Assembly: GCF_943914565.1 (NCBI RefSeq)
Contig: NZ_CALUCN010000005.1
Location: 124,001 to 188,000, forward strand
Reading direction: 5' to 3'
Length of the DNA stretch: 64,000 nt
Source of the DNA: an uncultured Tessaracoccus sp.
GTDB lineage: Bacteria > Actinomycetota > Actinomycetes > Propionibacteriales > Propionibacteriaceae
Shown: piece by piece, positions 1-7,300 of the stretch
Numbering within the stretch: position 1 is the stretch's first letter
Layout: each line of letters starts with the position of its first letter
Notes under the pieces: model-generated
Databases searched by the model: none
The model's input: only the letters and a program-made list of their open reading frames with translations
Told to the model about the DNA's origin: nothing
Made by a program: the position numbers and the translations under genes

Positions 1-1000
1 CCGTCGGGGGCAGGTCGCCCTCCAGCGCGACGAACCGTCCGTTGTCGTCGAACCGTCCGGGGACGCCGTCGCGGACGGCGAAGAGCGTCTGCGACGTGGC
101 CCGGGCCAGCACGGAGTACTGCTGCTGGGTCGCGAGCTCGAGCACGCCGTCGGCGCTCTGGCCGGGCAGCTCGAACGGCCAGCCGCCGCTCGTCACCCGC
201 AGCCCGCTCACGCGGGGAATGGCGCTCAGGGACCACAGGAGTTGCGCGCCGAGCCGCCGTCGGCCCTCGGTGGGCATGCTCGTGTCGAGGCCACGCAGGT
301 CGACCGTCACCACCCCGTCGTCCGAGAGGGTCGCGCCGTCGGGCCCGAGCGTGGCGCGGTGGGGCATCGCGTTGGCCACGACGCCCTTGAGGTGCGGGGA
401 GGGTCCGTCGAGCAGGGCCGTCACCACACGCGCCGGCGTCACCTCGGCCTCCGGGACCGTCAGCACGTCCGGGACGAGGTGGCCGTCGGCGGGGTCCGTG
501 AACCACATCGTGAGCTGGGAGTACACCCGCTCGAACAGGTATCGGGAGACGAGCACGCCGTCGGGCGGGTTGGCGACACGCCACTGCCCGTCCACCTGGG
601 TGAGTCCGAAGTCGTGCCGGAGCGAGGTGCCGTCGGGGGTGAAGCGCCCGTCGGCGCCGACGTCGCCGACGCGCACCCCGCGCACGCTGAATGCCCCGCC
701 GTCCTCCACGACGGAGCCTGCGTAGACGGTGGTTCCCGATGCGGGGTCCCACCGCTCCGCGGCCTCTGGGGTGAGGTAGCTGCGCGCGATCCGGTGGTTG
801 GTGTCCGGGTGCGCCATCGCGAGCAGGAAGCCCTCGATGATCTGGGCCGGCGCGTCGCCACCGCGCGGGGGTTGCGGCGCCACCTCGATGCCGACGGGGG
901 CCTCCGTCAGCGGGACCTCCTCGACCGGGCCGCTGGTGGGGATGCTCGTGCAGCCCGCGACGAGCAGCGCAGCGAACACGGCAAGGACTCGGCGTCTCAT
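1..1000 (-). CDS. lpqB: LpqB-family lipoprotein (C-terminus beyond the window)
   Basis: This is the third gene of the mtrA-mtrB-lpqB operon. LpqB is an envelope lipoprotein that works with the MtrB sensor kinase in actinobacteria. The visible 333 codons begin with a basic n-region, a short hydrophobic stretch and the lipobox VAGC, so Cys17 should be lipid-anchored after SPase II cleavage. A TSGPVEEV-type sequence follows, as in other LpqB proteins. The middle (roughly residues 190-290, TPARVVTALLDGPSP and later) has the character of the GerMN domain found in this family. The ATG shares four bases (ATGA) with the stop of mtrB, so translation is probably coupled. The reading frame stays open to base 1, so the C-terminal beta-propeller part lies outside the window. 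Confidence 0.93.
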   Translation of the reverse strand, partial: MRRRVLAVFAALLVAGCTSIPTSGPVEEVPLTEAPVGIEVAPQPPRGGDAPAQIIEGFLLAMAHPDTNHRIARSYLTPEAAERWDPASGTTVYAGSVVEDGGAFSVRGVRVGDVGADGRFTPDGTSLRHDFGLTQVDGQWRVANPPDGVLVSRYLFERVYSQLTMWFTDPADGHLVPDVLTVPEAEVTPARVVTALLDGPSPHLKGVVANAMPHRATLGPDGATLSDDGVVTVDLRGLDTSMPTEGRRRLGAQLLWSLSAIPRVSGLRVTSGGWPFELPGQSADGVLELATQQQYSVLARATSQTLFAVRDGVPGRFDDNGRFVALEGDLPPT

Positions 1001-2547
1001 GGCTGGGATCCTTCCAGGTCCTCCGGCATCACGGGCAGTGGGGAGAGCAGCACGCGTCCCTCGGCGTCGCGCGGCAGCGTCAGCCGGAACTGGGCCCCCT
1101 CCCCGGGCCGTCCCCAGGCCGTGAGCCAGCCGTGGTGCAGCTTCGCGTCCTCGAGTGCGATCGACAGCCCGAGCCCCGTGCCGCCGACGACCCGGGTGCG
1201 CGACGGGTCGGCGCGCCAGAACCGGTCGAAGACGCGGCTGGACTGGTCCGGTTCGAAGCCGACACCGTGGTCGCGCACCGCCACAGCGACGGTGCGTTCG
1301 TCGCCGGCCACCGTGACGTCGACCGGACGCCCCCGCCCGTGGTCGATGGCGTTGCCGAGCAGGTTGCGCAGGATGCGACGCACCCGACGGGCGTCGAGCC
1401 TGGCGCGGGTGTCCTCCGAGCGCACGTGCAGCCTGAGCTCGATCCCCTCGCGTTCGGCGAGCGATCGGTGACCGTCGAGTTCGTCGGCGACGATCGTGGC
1501 CAAGTCGTGGTCGTCGAGCGCGAGGACGGCGGCGCCCGCGTCGAAGCGGGAGATTTCGAGCAGGTCGGCGAGCAGGGCGTCGAAGCGTTCGATCTCGGTG
1601 GCCATGAGCTCGACGGTGCGCGCGGACGCGGCGTCGGAGTCGCCGCGTTGTTCGTAGAGCAGGTCGGAGGCCATCCGGATGGTGGTGAGCGGGGTGCGCA
1701 ACTCGTGCGAGACGTCGCTCACGAAGCGGCGCTGCACGGCGGAGAGCCGTTCGAGCTCGCGGATGCGGGCCTGGAGCTGCTCGGCCATCTGGTTCATCGA
1801 GCGGGCGAGCGACGCGAACTCGTCGGTCCCGCGCACCTCCATCCGCTCGTCGAGGCGCCCCGACGCGAGCCCCAGCGCGGTGTGGCTGGCACGGCGGACG
1901 GGGCGCACCACCTGCCAGGTGATGAGCGTCACGATCACCGTCAGCGCCGCGAGCAGCAGCCCGAAGGTGACCACGACGGCGTAGCGGATCCACTGCAGCA
2001 CCTGCACCTCGGACGTCATCGGGAAGACGTAGAACACCGGTACCCGCTCCCCGCCGGCCGCGACGAGCGTCGTGCCGACGGCGAAGCCCGGCTCGCTCGC
2101 GCGGTCGTCGGCCCAGACGACGCTGGTGGGCGTGATGTGGAGTCCGTCGTCGTTCGCGACGCGACGCACGAGCTCGGCTGGCACCGAGCTGGCCTCGAGC
2201 CCGCCGGAGACCAGCGTGGACGTCGGCGCGCGGATCACCATCTGGTACTGCGTCGTCTGCGTGTTCACCGACTCCGCGAGCCGGTTGAGGGACTCGGACA
2301 GCGCGGCGCCGCGGGCGTCCGGGGCGCGCAGCTGCTGCTGCATGAAGGCCCGGACGCCGCTGGCTTCGTTGATCACGGCCTGCCGCTTCGCGTCGGTGAT
2401 GCCGTCGGCGGCCATGTGGACGAGGATGGTCCCCGCGAGGCCGAGGAGCACGATGGTCGAGAGCGCGGTGGTCACCAGCACACGCAACGGCAGCGATGAC
2501 CACCAGCGCAGCCAGCGGCGTGGACGGCCGTCAGGCTTCGCCGGCAC
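997..2547 (-). CDS. mtrB: MtrB sensor histidine kinase
   Basis: Membrane histidine kinase of the MtrAB two-component system, which links cell-wall state and osmotic stress to division and cell-wall gene expression in actinobacteria. The 516-residue protein has two membrane segments (about 22-44 and 186-212) around an extracytoplasmic sensor domain, a HAMP linker (about 213-265), the HisKA box SHELRTP with the phospho-acceptor at His281, and a C-terminal ATPase domain with the N box (NLLGNAIDHG) and G boxes (DHGVGF, GGTGLGLSI). It starts with GTG and overlaps the mtrA stop by 17 bases, while its own stop overlaps lpqB. The three genes form one transcriptional unit. Family length and architecture are normal. 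Confidence 0.96.
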   Translation of the reverse strand: MPAKPDGRPRRWLRWWSSLPLRVLVTTALSTIVLLGLAGTILVHMAADGITDAKRQAVINEASGVRAFMQQQLRAPDARGAALSESLNRLAESVNTQTTQYQMVIRAPTSTLVSGGLEASSVPAELVRRVANDDGLHITPTSVVWADDRASEPGFAVGTTLVAAGGERVPVFYVFPMTSEVQVLQWIRYAVVVTFGLLLAALTVIVTLITWQVVRPVRRASHTALGLASGRLDERMEVRGTDEFASLARSMNQMAEQLQARIRELERLSAVQRRFVSDVSHELRTPLTTIRMASDLLYEQRGDSDAASARTVELMATEIERFDALLADLLEISRFDAGAAVLALDDHDLATIVADELDGHRSLAEREGIELRLHVRSEDTRARLDARRVRRILRNLLGNAIDHGRGRPVDVTVAGDERTVAVAVRDHGVGFEPDQSSRVFDRFWRADPSRTRVVGGTGLGLSIALEDAKLHHGWLTAWGRPGEGAQFRLTLPRDAEGRVLLSPLPVMPEDLEGSQP

Positions 2548-3214
2548 GGTAGCCGATGCCTCGCACCGTGATGATGATCTCGGGGTTCTCCGGATCCTTC
2601 TCGATCTTCGCGCGCAGGCGCTGCACGTGCACGTTCACCAGGCGGGTGTCTGCGGCGTTGCGGTATCCCCACACCTCGTCGAGCAGCTCCTCGCGGGTGA
2701 ACACCTGGTTGGGTCGTTTGGCGAGCGCGAGCAGGAGGTCGAACTCGAGCGGGGTGAGGTTCAGCGACTGGTCGCCGCGCTTCACGGAGTGGGCGGACAC
2801 CGAGATGGTGAGGTCTCCGATCGTGCGGACGTCCTCCCCGTCGTCGACGGCACGCCGCAGCCGGGTGCGGATCCGGGCGATGAGTTCCTTGATCTTGAAG
2901 GGCTTGGCGACGTAGTCGTCCGCGCCGGCCTCGAGCCCTGCGACGACGTCAGCGGTGTCCGACTTCGCGGTGAGCATCACGATCGGGACGCCCGACTGCT
3001 GGCGCAGGTGGCGGCAGACGGTGACGCCGTCCATGCCGGGCAGCATCAGGTCGAGCAGGACCAGGTCGGGGCGGGAGCGGCGGAACTCGGTGAGTGCTTG
3101 GTCGCCGCTGGCGGCCCGAACGGTGTCGAACCCCTCTTGCCGCAGCACGATCTGCAGCATTTCCGACAACGCGGCATCATCGTCGACGATGAGGATCAGC
3201 TTCCCGTCAGACAT
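2531..3214 (-). CDS. mtrA: MtrA response regulator
   Basis: OmpR/PhoB-type DNA-binding response regulator partnered with MtrB. The 227-residue protein has an acidic pocket (VDDD at 10-13), phospho-acceptor Asp55 in LVLLDLMLPG, a conserved Lys in VAKPFKIKE, and a winged-helix domain (about 130-227) with the recognition segment DTRLVNVHVQRLRAKIE. An upstream in-frame extension is possible, but the ATG at 3214 has a perfect AGGAGGT ribosome site six bases before it and gives the length usual for MtrA. In Mycobacterium tuberculosis mtrA follows sahH and tmk. Here the upstream neighbour is instead a WXG-type gene cassette. Confidence 0.96.
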   Translation of the reverse strand: MSDGKLILIVDDDAALSEMLQIVLRQEGFDTVRAASGDQALTEFRRSRPDLVLLDLMLPGMDGVTVCRHLRQQSGVPIVMLTAKSDTADVVAGLEAGADDYVAKPFKIKELIARIRTRLRRAVDDGEDVRTIGDLTISVSAHSVKRGDQSLNLTPLEFDLLLALAKRPNQVFTREELLDEVWGYRNAADTRLVNVHVQRLRAKIEKDPENPEIIITVRGIGYRAGEA

Positions 3215-3235
3215 GCGGCACCTCCTGTGGCGGCC

Positions 3236-3241
3236 AGTGTA
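3236..3241 (-). promoter_or_regulatory. -10 box of the mtrAB-lpqB promoter
   Basis: TACACT on the minus strand fits the actinobacterial TAnnnT -10 pattern. It would start a leader of about 15 bases carrying the AGGAGGT ribosome site of mtrA. No clear -35 is seen. The ribosome-site string is repeated nearby on the opposite strand (GGAGGTGCCA at about 3250). Confidence 0.45.
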
Positions 3242-3284
3242 GCCGTCGCAGGAGGTGCCACTGCGGATTGACTCGGGGTTCGCG

Positions 3285-4031
3285 TCAGCGCATCGAGCTG
3301 CTGGCCATCGCCTGTCCGGTCGTGCGGAGTTCACCGGCGATGCCCGCTGCCGCGCCGCGCCAAGCCCCGAACTTGTGCGCCAGGAACTGGGCCTGGCACG
3401 CCTCGAACGCCTTGGCGACGCCAACGGTGCGCATGGCCATCGCGAGGTTGAACGGGTTGGGGTTGGGAGCGATGCACGCCATCCCTTGGGCGACCTTGAG
3501 CGATGCCTCGGCGGACACGTGGAACTGCATGAGCAGGGCCGTGGTGAGCGAACCCAGCTGACCGATCGCGGTCGGGACCGCCGTGCTCACGTCCGAGAAC
3601 TCGCCGTGCTGCGAGAGCTGCCGGTCCGCGAACGTCTCCCACGCGCGCTTCGACTCGCCGCTCCACATGTTCGAGGAGCCACGGGCCTTGAGCGCCCGCA
3701 TCTCCTCGCCGAGCTCGAAGGCCTCCTCGCAGAGGTCCGCCCACGAGTGCTGCCGGTCACGCAGACGCTCCTCGGAGTCCCGGCTCTGGCTGAGCCACAT
3801 CATGATGCCGCCGATCTCGACGAGCTTCTCCCCCGCGCTGGCGAATGCGGTGGCGACGATCGGGAACTTCGCGGCAATCATCGCGGCAGCCGCCTCGGCC
3901 GCGCCCGGCCCCAGCGACGCGCAGGCCGCCAGCGCCGTCTGGAGTTCTTCCATGTCCTGCCCGTAGGCGATGACCAACTGACGCGGGAGCTGGGTCACGC
4001 AGTTGTGGACGAGTTCGAATGTGTTGGTCAT
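3285..4031 (-). CDS. WXG-motif helical protein, type VII secretion-like substrate
   Basis: I do not recognise a named family for this 248-residue protein. It is almost entirely helical and Ala-rich, has no signal peptide, and carries a W-S-G turn at 123-125 between two helices (ALKARGSSNM before, ESKRAWETFAD after). That is the hairpin seen in WXG100/PPE-like proteins exported by ESX (type VII) systems. A hydrophobic helix lies at about 50-80. It is the last gene of three overlapping genes. Its ATG shares a base with the stop of the preceding gene (TGATG), with AAGGAG eight bases upstream; a GTG one codon earlier is the alternative start. No EccC, EccD or mycosin gene lies in the window, so secretion is an inference from shape only. 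Confidence 0.6.
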   Translation of the reverse strand: MTNTFELVHNCVTQLPRQLVIAYGQDMEELQTALAACASLGPGAAEAAAAMIAAKFPIVATAFASAGEKLVEIGGIMMWLSQSRDSEERLRDRQHSWADLCEEAFELGEEMRALKARGSSNMWSGESKRAWETFADRQLSQHGEFSDVSTAVPTAIGQLGSLTTALLMQFHVSAEASLKVAQGMACIAPNPNPFNLAMAMRTVGVAKAFEACQAQFLAHKFGAWRGAAAGIAGELRTTGQAMASSSMR

Positions 4032-5677
4032 CACGGGATCTCCTTCTTCGCGAGCTGCGAATTCTGCTGCTCGATGGCGTTCAGTTCCTCGGCCGAGAGG
4101 CTGAGGTTGGTGGAGGTGTACGCGTTGGCGCTGCGCCGCAGCTGGGTGGACGACACCGACGAGTGCCGCATGGTCTCGTACGACGGGAGGACCTCGTTCA
4201 TCACACCGAACATGCCGAGGTCACCGACCAGGCTCTCGTACATCCGCGCGAGCGCGGCCTGCCGCTGCGCGATGCCGTCCCAGAGCTTCGACTCGGACTG
4301 CAGCTCCGACGGCGTCATCGAGAAGTCCGTCACGTTGGCTGCCGCGGTGCCCGCCAGCTTCGTGACCGCACCCGCCGTCGCCCGGACGAAGTCGCGCGCG
4401 CCACCGCCGAAGGAACCCCCCGACGCGCCGCCCGGCCCGCTCGCGGGCTGGTACTTCGCGTCGTTGAGCTTGCCCACCACGTCACGCACCACGGAGCCGG
4501 CCTGGGCGATGGCACCGGATGCCGCGGACCCGATCGGCGCCTGGTGCGTCGCGCTCTGCAGCGCGTCGACCACGTTCCGCACGCCCTCCGCCGGGCTCGT
4601 GCCCGTCCACGAGGCGGGCGCCGACGTCCCGGCGATCGGCGACGCGGGCATGGCCTCGGCGTGCACCGTCCGGCCCTCACCCGACTGCCAGCGTGCGAAC
4701 TCCTCCTGGGAGACGACACCGTCGCCGTCGAGGTCGGCGCCGCGGACGCCGACGCCAGCGCCGGGGCCGTGGATGCCCGACGTCTCCTGGGCGGAGGCGC
4801 GCCAGTTGGGGTTCTCGTACAGGTTGCCGTCGGGGCCGACGACGAACGGGCCGTCGCTGCCCTGGTTGCGCATCATCTCGAGCAGCTTGGGGTCCGTGAT
4901 GGGGGTGGCCATGGCTTCTCCGCCCGCCGCCGTCACGCCCGACGCCGGCGGTGAGAACATGGCCCCGCTGGCACGCGTGCTCGCGAGCCCGGACATCGAC
5001 TGGATCGACACCTGACCCTGCTGGGCGCCCTGCATCACCTGCTGGTACGTCGCAGCCTGCTGCGCGGCGAGCGTCTGCTGGCCGCCGACGCCACCGACGG
5101 TGGCTGCCGGCAGCGTCATGCCGCCGCTGGGCCCGCCCGGGGCACTCGTCGCACCGCCCCCCTGACCGCCGGCTCCACCGGCGCCGGCACCGGCGCCCCC
5201 GGCCATCGGCATCATCGGGTTCATCCCGCCGCCACGCTTCTTGCGGTCGCCGCGCGTGCCCGAGCCACGAATCGCCATCGACGTGGCGTCCTCGCCCTGG
5301 CGCTCGTCGTCGTCATCGAGGGTGAGGCCCGGAATGTTCTCCGGGTTGTCGTAGGCGCCCCACGGGTCCTCGGAGGTGTCAATGCCGCGAGCCCGCAGCG
5401 GCTCGTCGCCGAACCGGACCTCCGCGCCGGCGGCCATCACGCCGACGGAGCTCAGCCCCGCGACGTCGCGCGCCTGCCCGAACGGGATGATCGTCGCGTC
5501 CTGTGCGGGCTGGGCTGCCGCGCCGTTGGTCGTCGCGGCGTCGGTCTGCCCCGTGACGGGCAGGGGGCCGGTACGGCCCTTGGCGTCCTTGCGCTCCGCG
5601 CGGACCTTGGAGTACCGGAGCTCGGCCTCCCGGTCCTCGTCGAAGAGGTCATCGTGTGGCTGGTGCTTGTCGGTCAT
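4031..5677 (-). CDS. Gly/Ala-rich large protein with EF-hand-like loop, probable type VII cargo
   Basis: An unrecognised 548-residue protein. The N-terminal 130 residues are charged and look disordered. Residues about 148-190 are Gly/Met/Ala-rich low complexity, followed by a Gln/Ala helical stretch (200-225). A calcium-binding-like EF-hand loop DLDGDGVVSQEE lies at about 315-326. The last third (about 365-548) is Ala-rich and helical (SELQSESKLWDGIAQRQAALARMYESL), as in PPE or LXG-like proteins. There is no signal peptide or membrane segment. It overlaps the upstream gene by four bases (ATGA) and the downstream WXG gene by one, so the three proteins are probably made in a fixed ratio. A structural or effector partner for a type VII system is the likeliest role; this is an inference. 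Confidence 0.55.
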   Translation of the reverse strand: MTDKHQPHDDLFDEDREAELRYSKVRAERKDAKGRTGPLPVTGQTDAATTNGAAAQPAQDATIIPFGQARDVAGLSSVGVMAAGAEVRFGDEPLRARGIDTSEDPWGAYDNPENIPGLTLDDDDERQGEDATSMAIRGSGTRGDRKKRGGGMNPMMPMAGGAGAGAGGAGGQGGGATSAPGGPSGGMTLPAATVGGVGGQQTLAAQQAATYQQVMQGAQQGQVSIQSMSGLASTRASGAMFSPPASGVTAAGGEAMATPITDPKLLEMMRNQGSDGPFVVGPDGNLYENPNWRASAQETSGIHGPGAGVGVRGADLDGDGVVSQEEFARWQSGEGRTVHAEAMPASPIAGTSAPASWTGTSPAEGVRNVVDALQSATHQAPIGSAASGAIAQAGSVVRDVVGKLNDAKYQPASGPGGASGGSFGGGARDFVRATAGAVTKLAGTAAANVTDFSMTPSELQSESKLWDGIAQRQAALARMYESLVGDLGMFGVMNEVLPSYETMRHSSVSSTQLRRSANAYTSTNLSLSAEELNAIEQQNSQLAKKEIP

Positions 5678-6375
5678 GCGATCCCCTTGGACATCGTGGA
5701 TTCGAGGGCTGCCGAGAGCTTGCGGAACTCGTCGGCGAGTTCTTCCCGTTCTCCGGGTACGAACGTGGGAGGGACATACGCTACGTATGCCTTGCGGTGG
5801 GCCTCGAGCAGTCGCCCGACGATGTCCGCGTTCTCCGCGGAGGCCAACCAGGTCTTGTCGAAGGTCACCTTCTCGGTGAGCCCTGCCAGGGAGAGGTGGA
5901 CGGTGACCCGTCCACCACGGTCGGAGGCCGTCGTTCGCTCTCCCACGAAGTCCGCCCAGCGCACGTTCTCCGGTGCGCGGGCGTCGAGCTCGTCGCGACG
6001 TTCGAGGAGCTCGTGGTACCGCTCGACGAGGTCCTCGAACGGGCCGTCGAAGTCGCTCTCGACCGGCTCCGGCTCGGGACGCTCGAGGTTGCGCGACTCC
6101 CCCACCCGGATACTCGCCACGAAGAACGCCTCGTGCAACGCCTCGGAGAGGGAGTGGCCGGCCAGGCGCTCGCGCCACCGCGGCGAGAGCTTCGCGCGCT
6201 GCAGCTGGCGGGTCTCCTCGTCGACCCAGATGCGCACGGCCTGGCGCGAGTCCGTGAATCCGTGCGAGAAGCGCCACGGTCCGATGACGTCACTCGGAGG
6301 CGCCTCGGTGACCGTGCTTCCCGGGGGTGCGAGCATCTCGTCGTCCAACTCGTCGTACGTCACAGATTCCTCCAT
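5674..6375 (-). CDS. YbaB/EbfC-like protein, first gene of the type VII-like cassette
   Basis: A 233-residue protein. Its C-terminal half (DRGGRVTVHLSLAGLTEKV, then a helix LLEAHRKAYVAYVPP) resembles the YbaB/EbfC fold that accompanies WXG-type genes in many actinobacteria. The N-terminal part (AVRIWVDEETRQLQRAKLSPRWRERL, then SLSEALHEAFFVA) looks like a second diverged copy, joined by a charged coiled-coil-like linker (about 100-140: FEDLVERYHELLERRDELDA). The ATG at 6375 is chosen; a TTG at 6396 would add seven residues, and neither has a strong ribosome site. TTGACC lies just upstream and could be a -35. In such cassettes YbaB-like proteins are thought to act as cytosolic partners of secreted cargo; that is not proven here. 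Confidence 0.55.
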   Translation of the reverse strand: MEESVTYDELDDEMLAPPGSTVTEAPPSDVIGPWRFSHGFTDSRQAVRIWVDEETRQLQRAKLSPRWRERLAGHSLSEALHEAFFVASIRVGESRNLERPEPEPVESDFDGPFEDLVERYHELLERRDELDARAPENVRWADFVGERTTASDRGGRVTVHLSLAGLTEKVTFDKTWLASAENADIVGRLLEAHRKAYVAYVPPTFVPGEREELADEFRKLSAALESTMSKGIA

Positions 6376-6432
6376 CCGACTGCCGGGGCCAGTCAACCAC
6401 GCGAGGGGGTCAACTCGAGGCGTCGTGAGGCA

Positions 6433-6996
6433 TCAGTTCAGAATTGGCAGCGGCGTCCACGTGGACCACCGTGCGACGGGACCGCCGATGCGCCGCAGGG
6501 AACGGCGCCAGAGGTCCTCAGGTACGCCGAAGACTTCCTCGGCGCGGGCCGTGGTGCGGAACCAGGACCCCCGGATCAGCTCGCCCTCGAGCTGTCCGGC
6601 GTCCCAGCCGGAGAGGGCGACGTACATGCGCATGTGGGTGAAGGCCCCTTCCACGAGCGCGACGGGGGTGTCGAGATCGACGAGGCCCACGTCGCCGAAC
6701 ACCGCCCGCCAACCCGGCGGGCTCGCCTCCGGGTGCGCGAGCTGCGCGAGTGCGACGACGGCCTGCTCGTTCACCGGCCCGCCGAGGAATGGCACGGCCG
6801 GGGGCGACAGCAGGCGTTCCCACTCGGCCAAGGGCTCGGGGATCGCGATCTCGCCGGGCCGGTTGAGCACGACGCCGAGCGTGCCCGACTCGTTGTGCTC
6901 GAGCACGAGGACGCAGGTCTGGTCGAAGAACCCGGCCTTCCCGGGCTCCGTCGAGATCAGCAACTGCCCCGCTGCCGGCGGCCCCAACATCTCCAT
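6433..6996 (-). CDS. YqgE/AlgH family protein (UPF0301)
   Basis: A conserved bacterial family of uncertain function. The 187-residue protein has the family hallmarks: an N-terminal GQLLIST segment, FDQTCVLVLEHNESGTLGVVLNRP, the FLGGPVNEQAV motif, and ALSGWDAGQLEGELIRGSWF near the end. The ATG at 6996 is preceded by TAGAGT six bases upstream and no ribosome site, so the transcript is probably leaderless. A second in-frame ATG lies two codons downstream. It stands alone, followed on the same strand by the three-gene WXG cassette 57 bases away. Confidence 0.9.
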   Translation of the reverse strand: MEMLGPPAAGQLLISTEPGKAGFFDQTCVLVLEHNESGTLGVVLNRPGEIAIPEPLAEWERLLSPPAVPFLGGPVNEQAVVALAQLAHPEASPPGWRAVFGDVGLVDLDTPVALVEGAFTHMRMYVALSGWDAGQLEGELIRGSWFRTTARAEEVFGVPEDLWRRSLRRIGGPVARWSTWTPLPILN

Positions 6997-7002
6997 GCAG
7001 CC

Positions 7003-7008
7003 ACTCTA
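7003..7008 (-). promoter_or_regulatory. -10 box of yqgE (leaderless)
   Basis: TAGAGT on the minus strand ends six bases before the ATG at 6996. With transcription starting 6-7 bases after the -10 box, the mRNA would begin at the start codon. Confidence 0.5.
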
Positions 7009-7194
7009 CGTCTGCGCGCGATGTGCAGGTGGCTGGAGGCCACGCGAATCACCACCCGCCACGCGCATTGGATGAGCACTCCCTGCGAGTGATGCGCACC
7101 GGTCGCGGCCCACCCGGCTCATTCCATGCCGACGCGGAGCGCCGGTGCATGCAGACAGCGCCAGATGGTTGAGGAACCCAACCCGAAGGCCAGA

Positions 7195-7227
7195 ATGAAC
7201 ATCGAAACGCAGTTCGATTCACTTCAT
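7195..7227 (+). promoter_or_regulatory. Imperfect inverted repeat before the HNH gene promoter
   Basis: ATCGAA (7201-7206) pairs with TTCGAT (7213-7218), and the flanking ATGAA (7195-7199) pairs with TTCAT (7223-7227). The dyad sits directly upstream of the putative promoter in an AT-richer patch, so it could be an operator. This is weak evidence. Confidence 0.25.
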
Positions 7228-7235
7228 GCAAACTC

Positions 7236-7263
7236 TTGTATCGGTACGTCTGTTCGGTATACT
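7236..7263 (+). promoter_or_regulatory. Promoter of the HNH gene
   Basis: TTGTAT (7236-7241), a 16-base spacer and TATACT (7258-7263) form a housekeeping-type promoter about 38 bases before the ATG. The whole 6997-7300 gap is visibly less GC-rich than the rest of the window and holds no gene. Confidence 0.5.
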
Positions 7264-7300
7264 GGAGGCAGTTCGGAGACGATGAGGGGAGGCGAGCATC

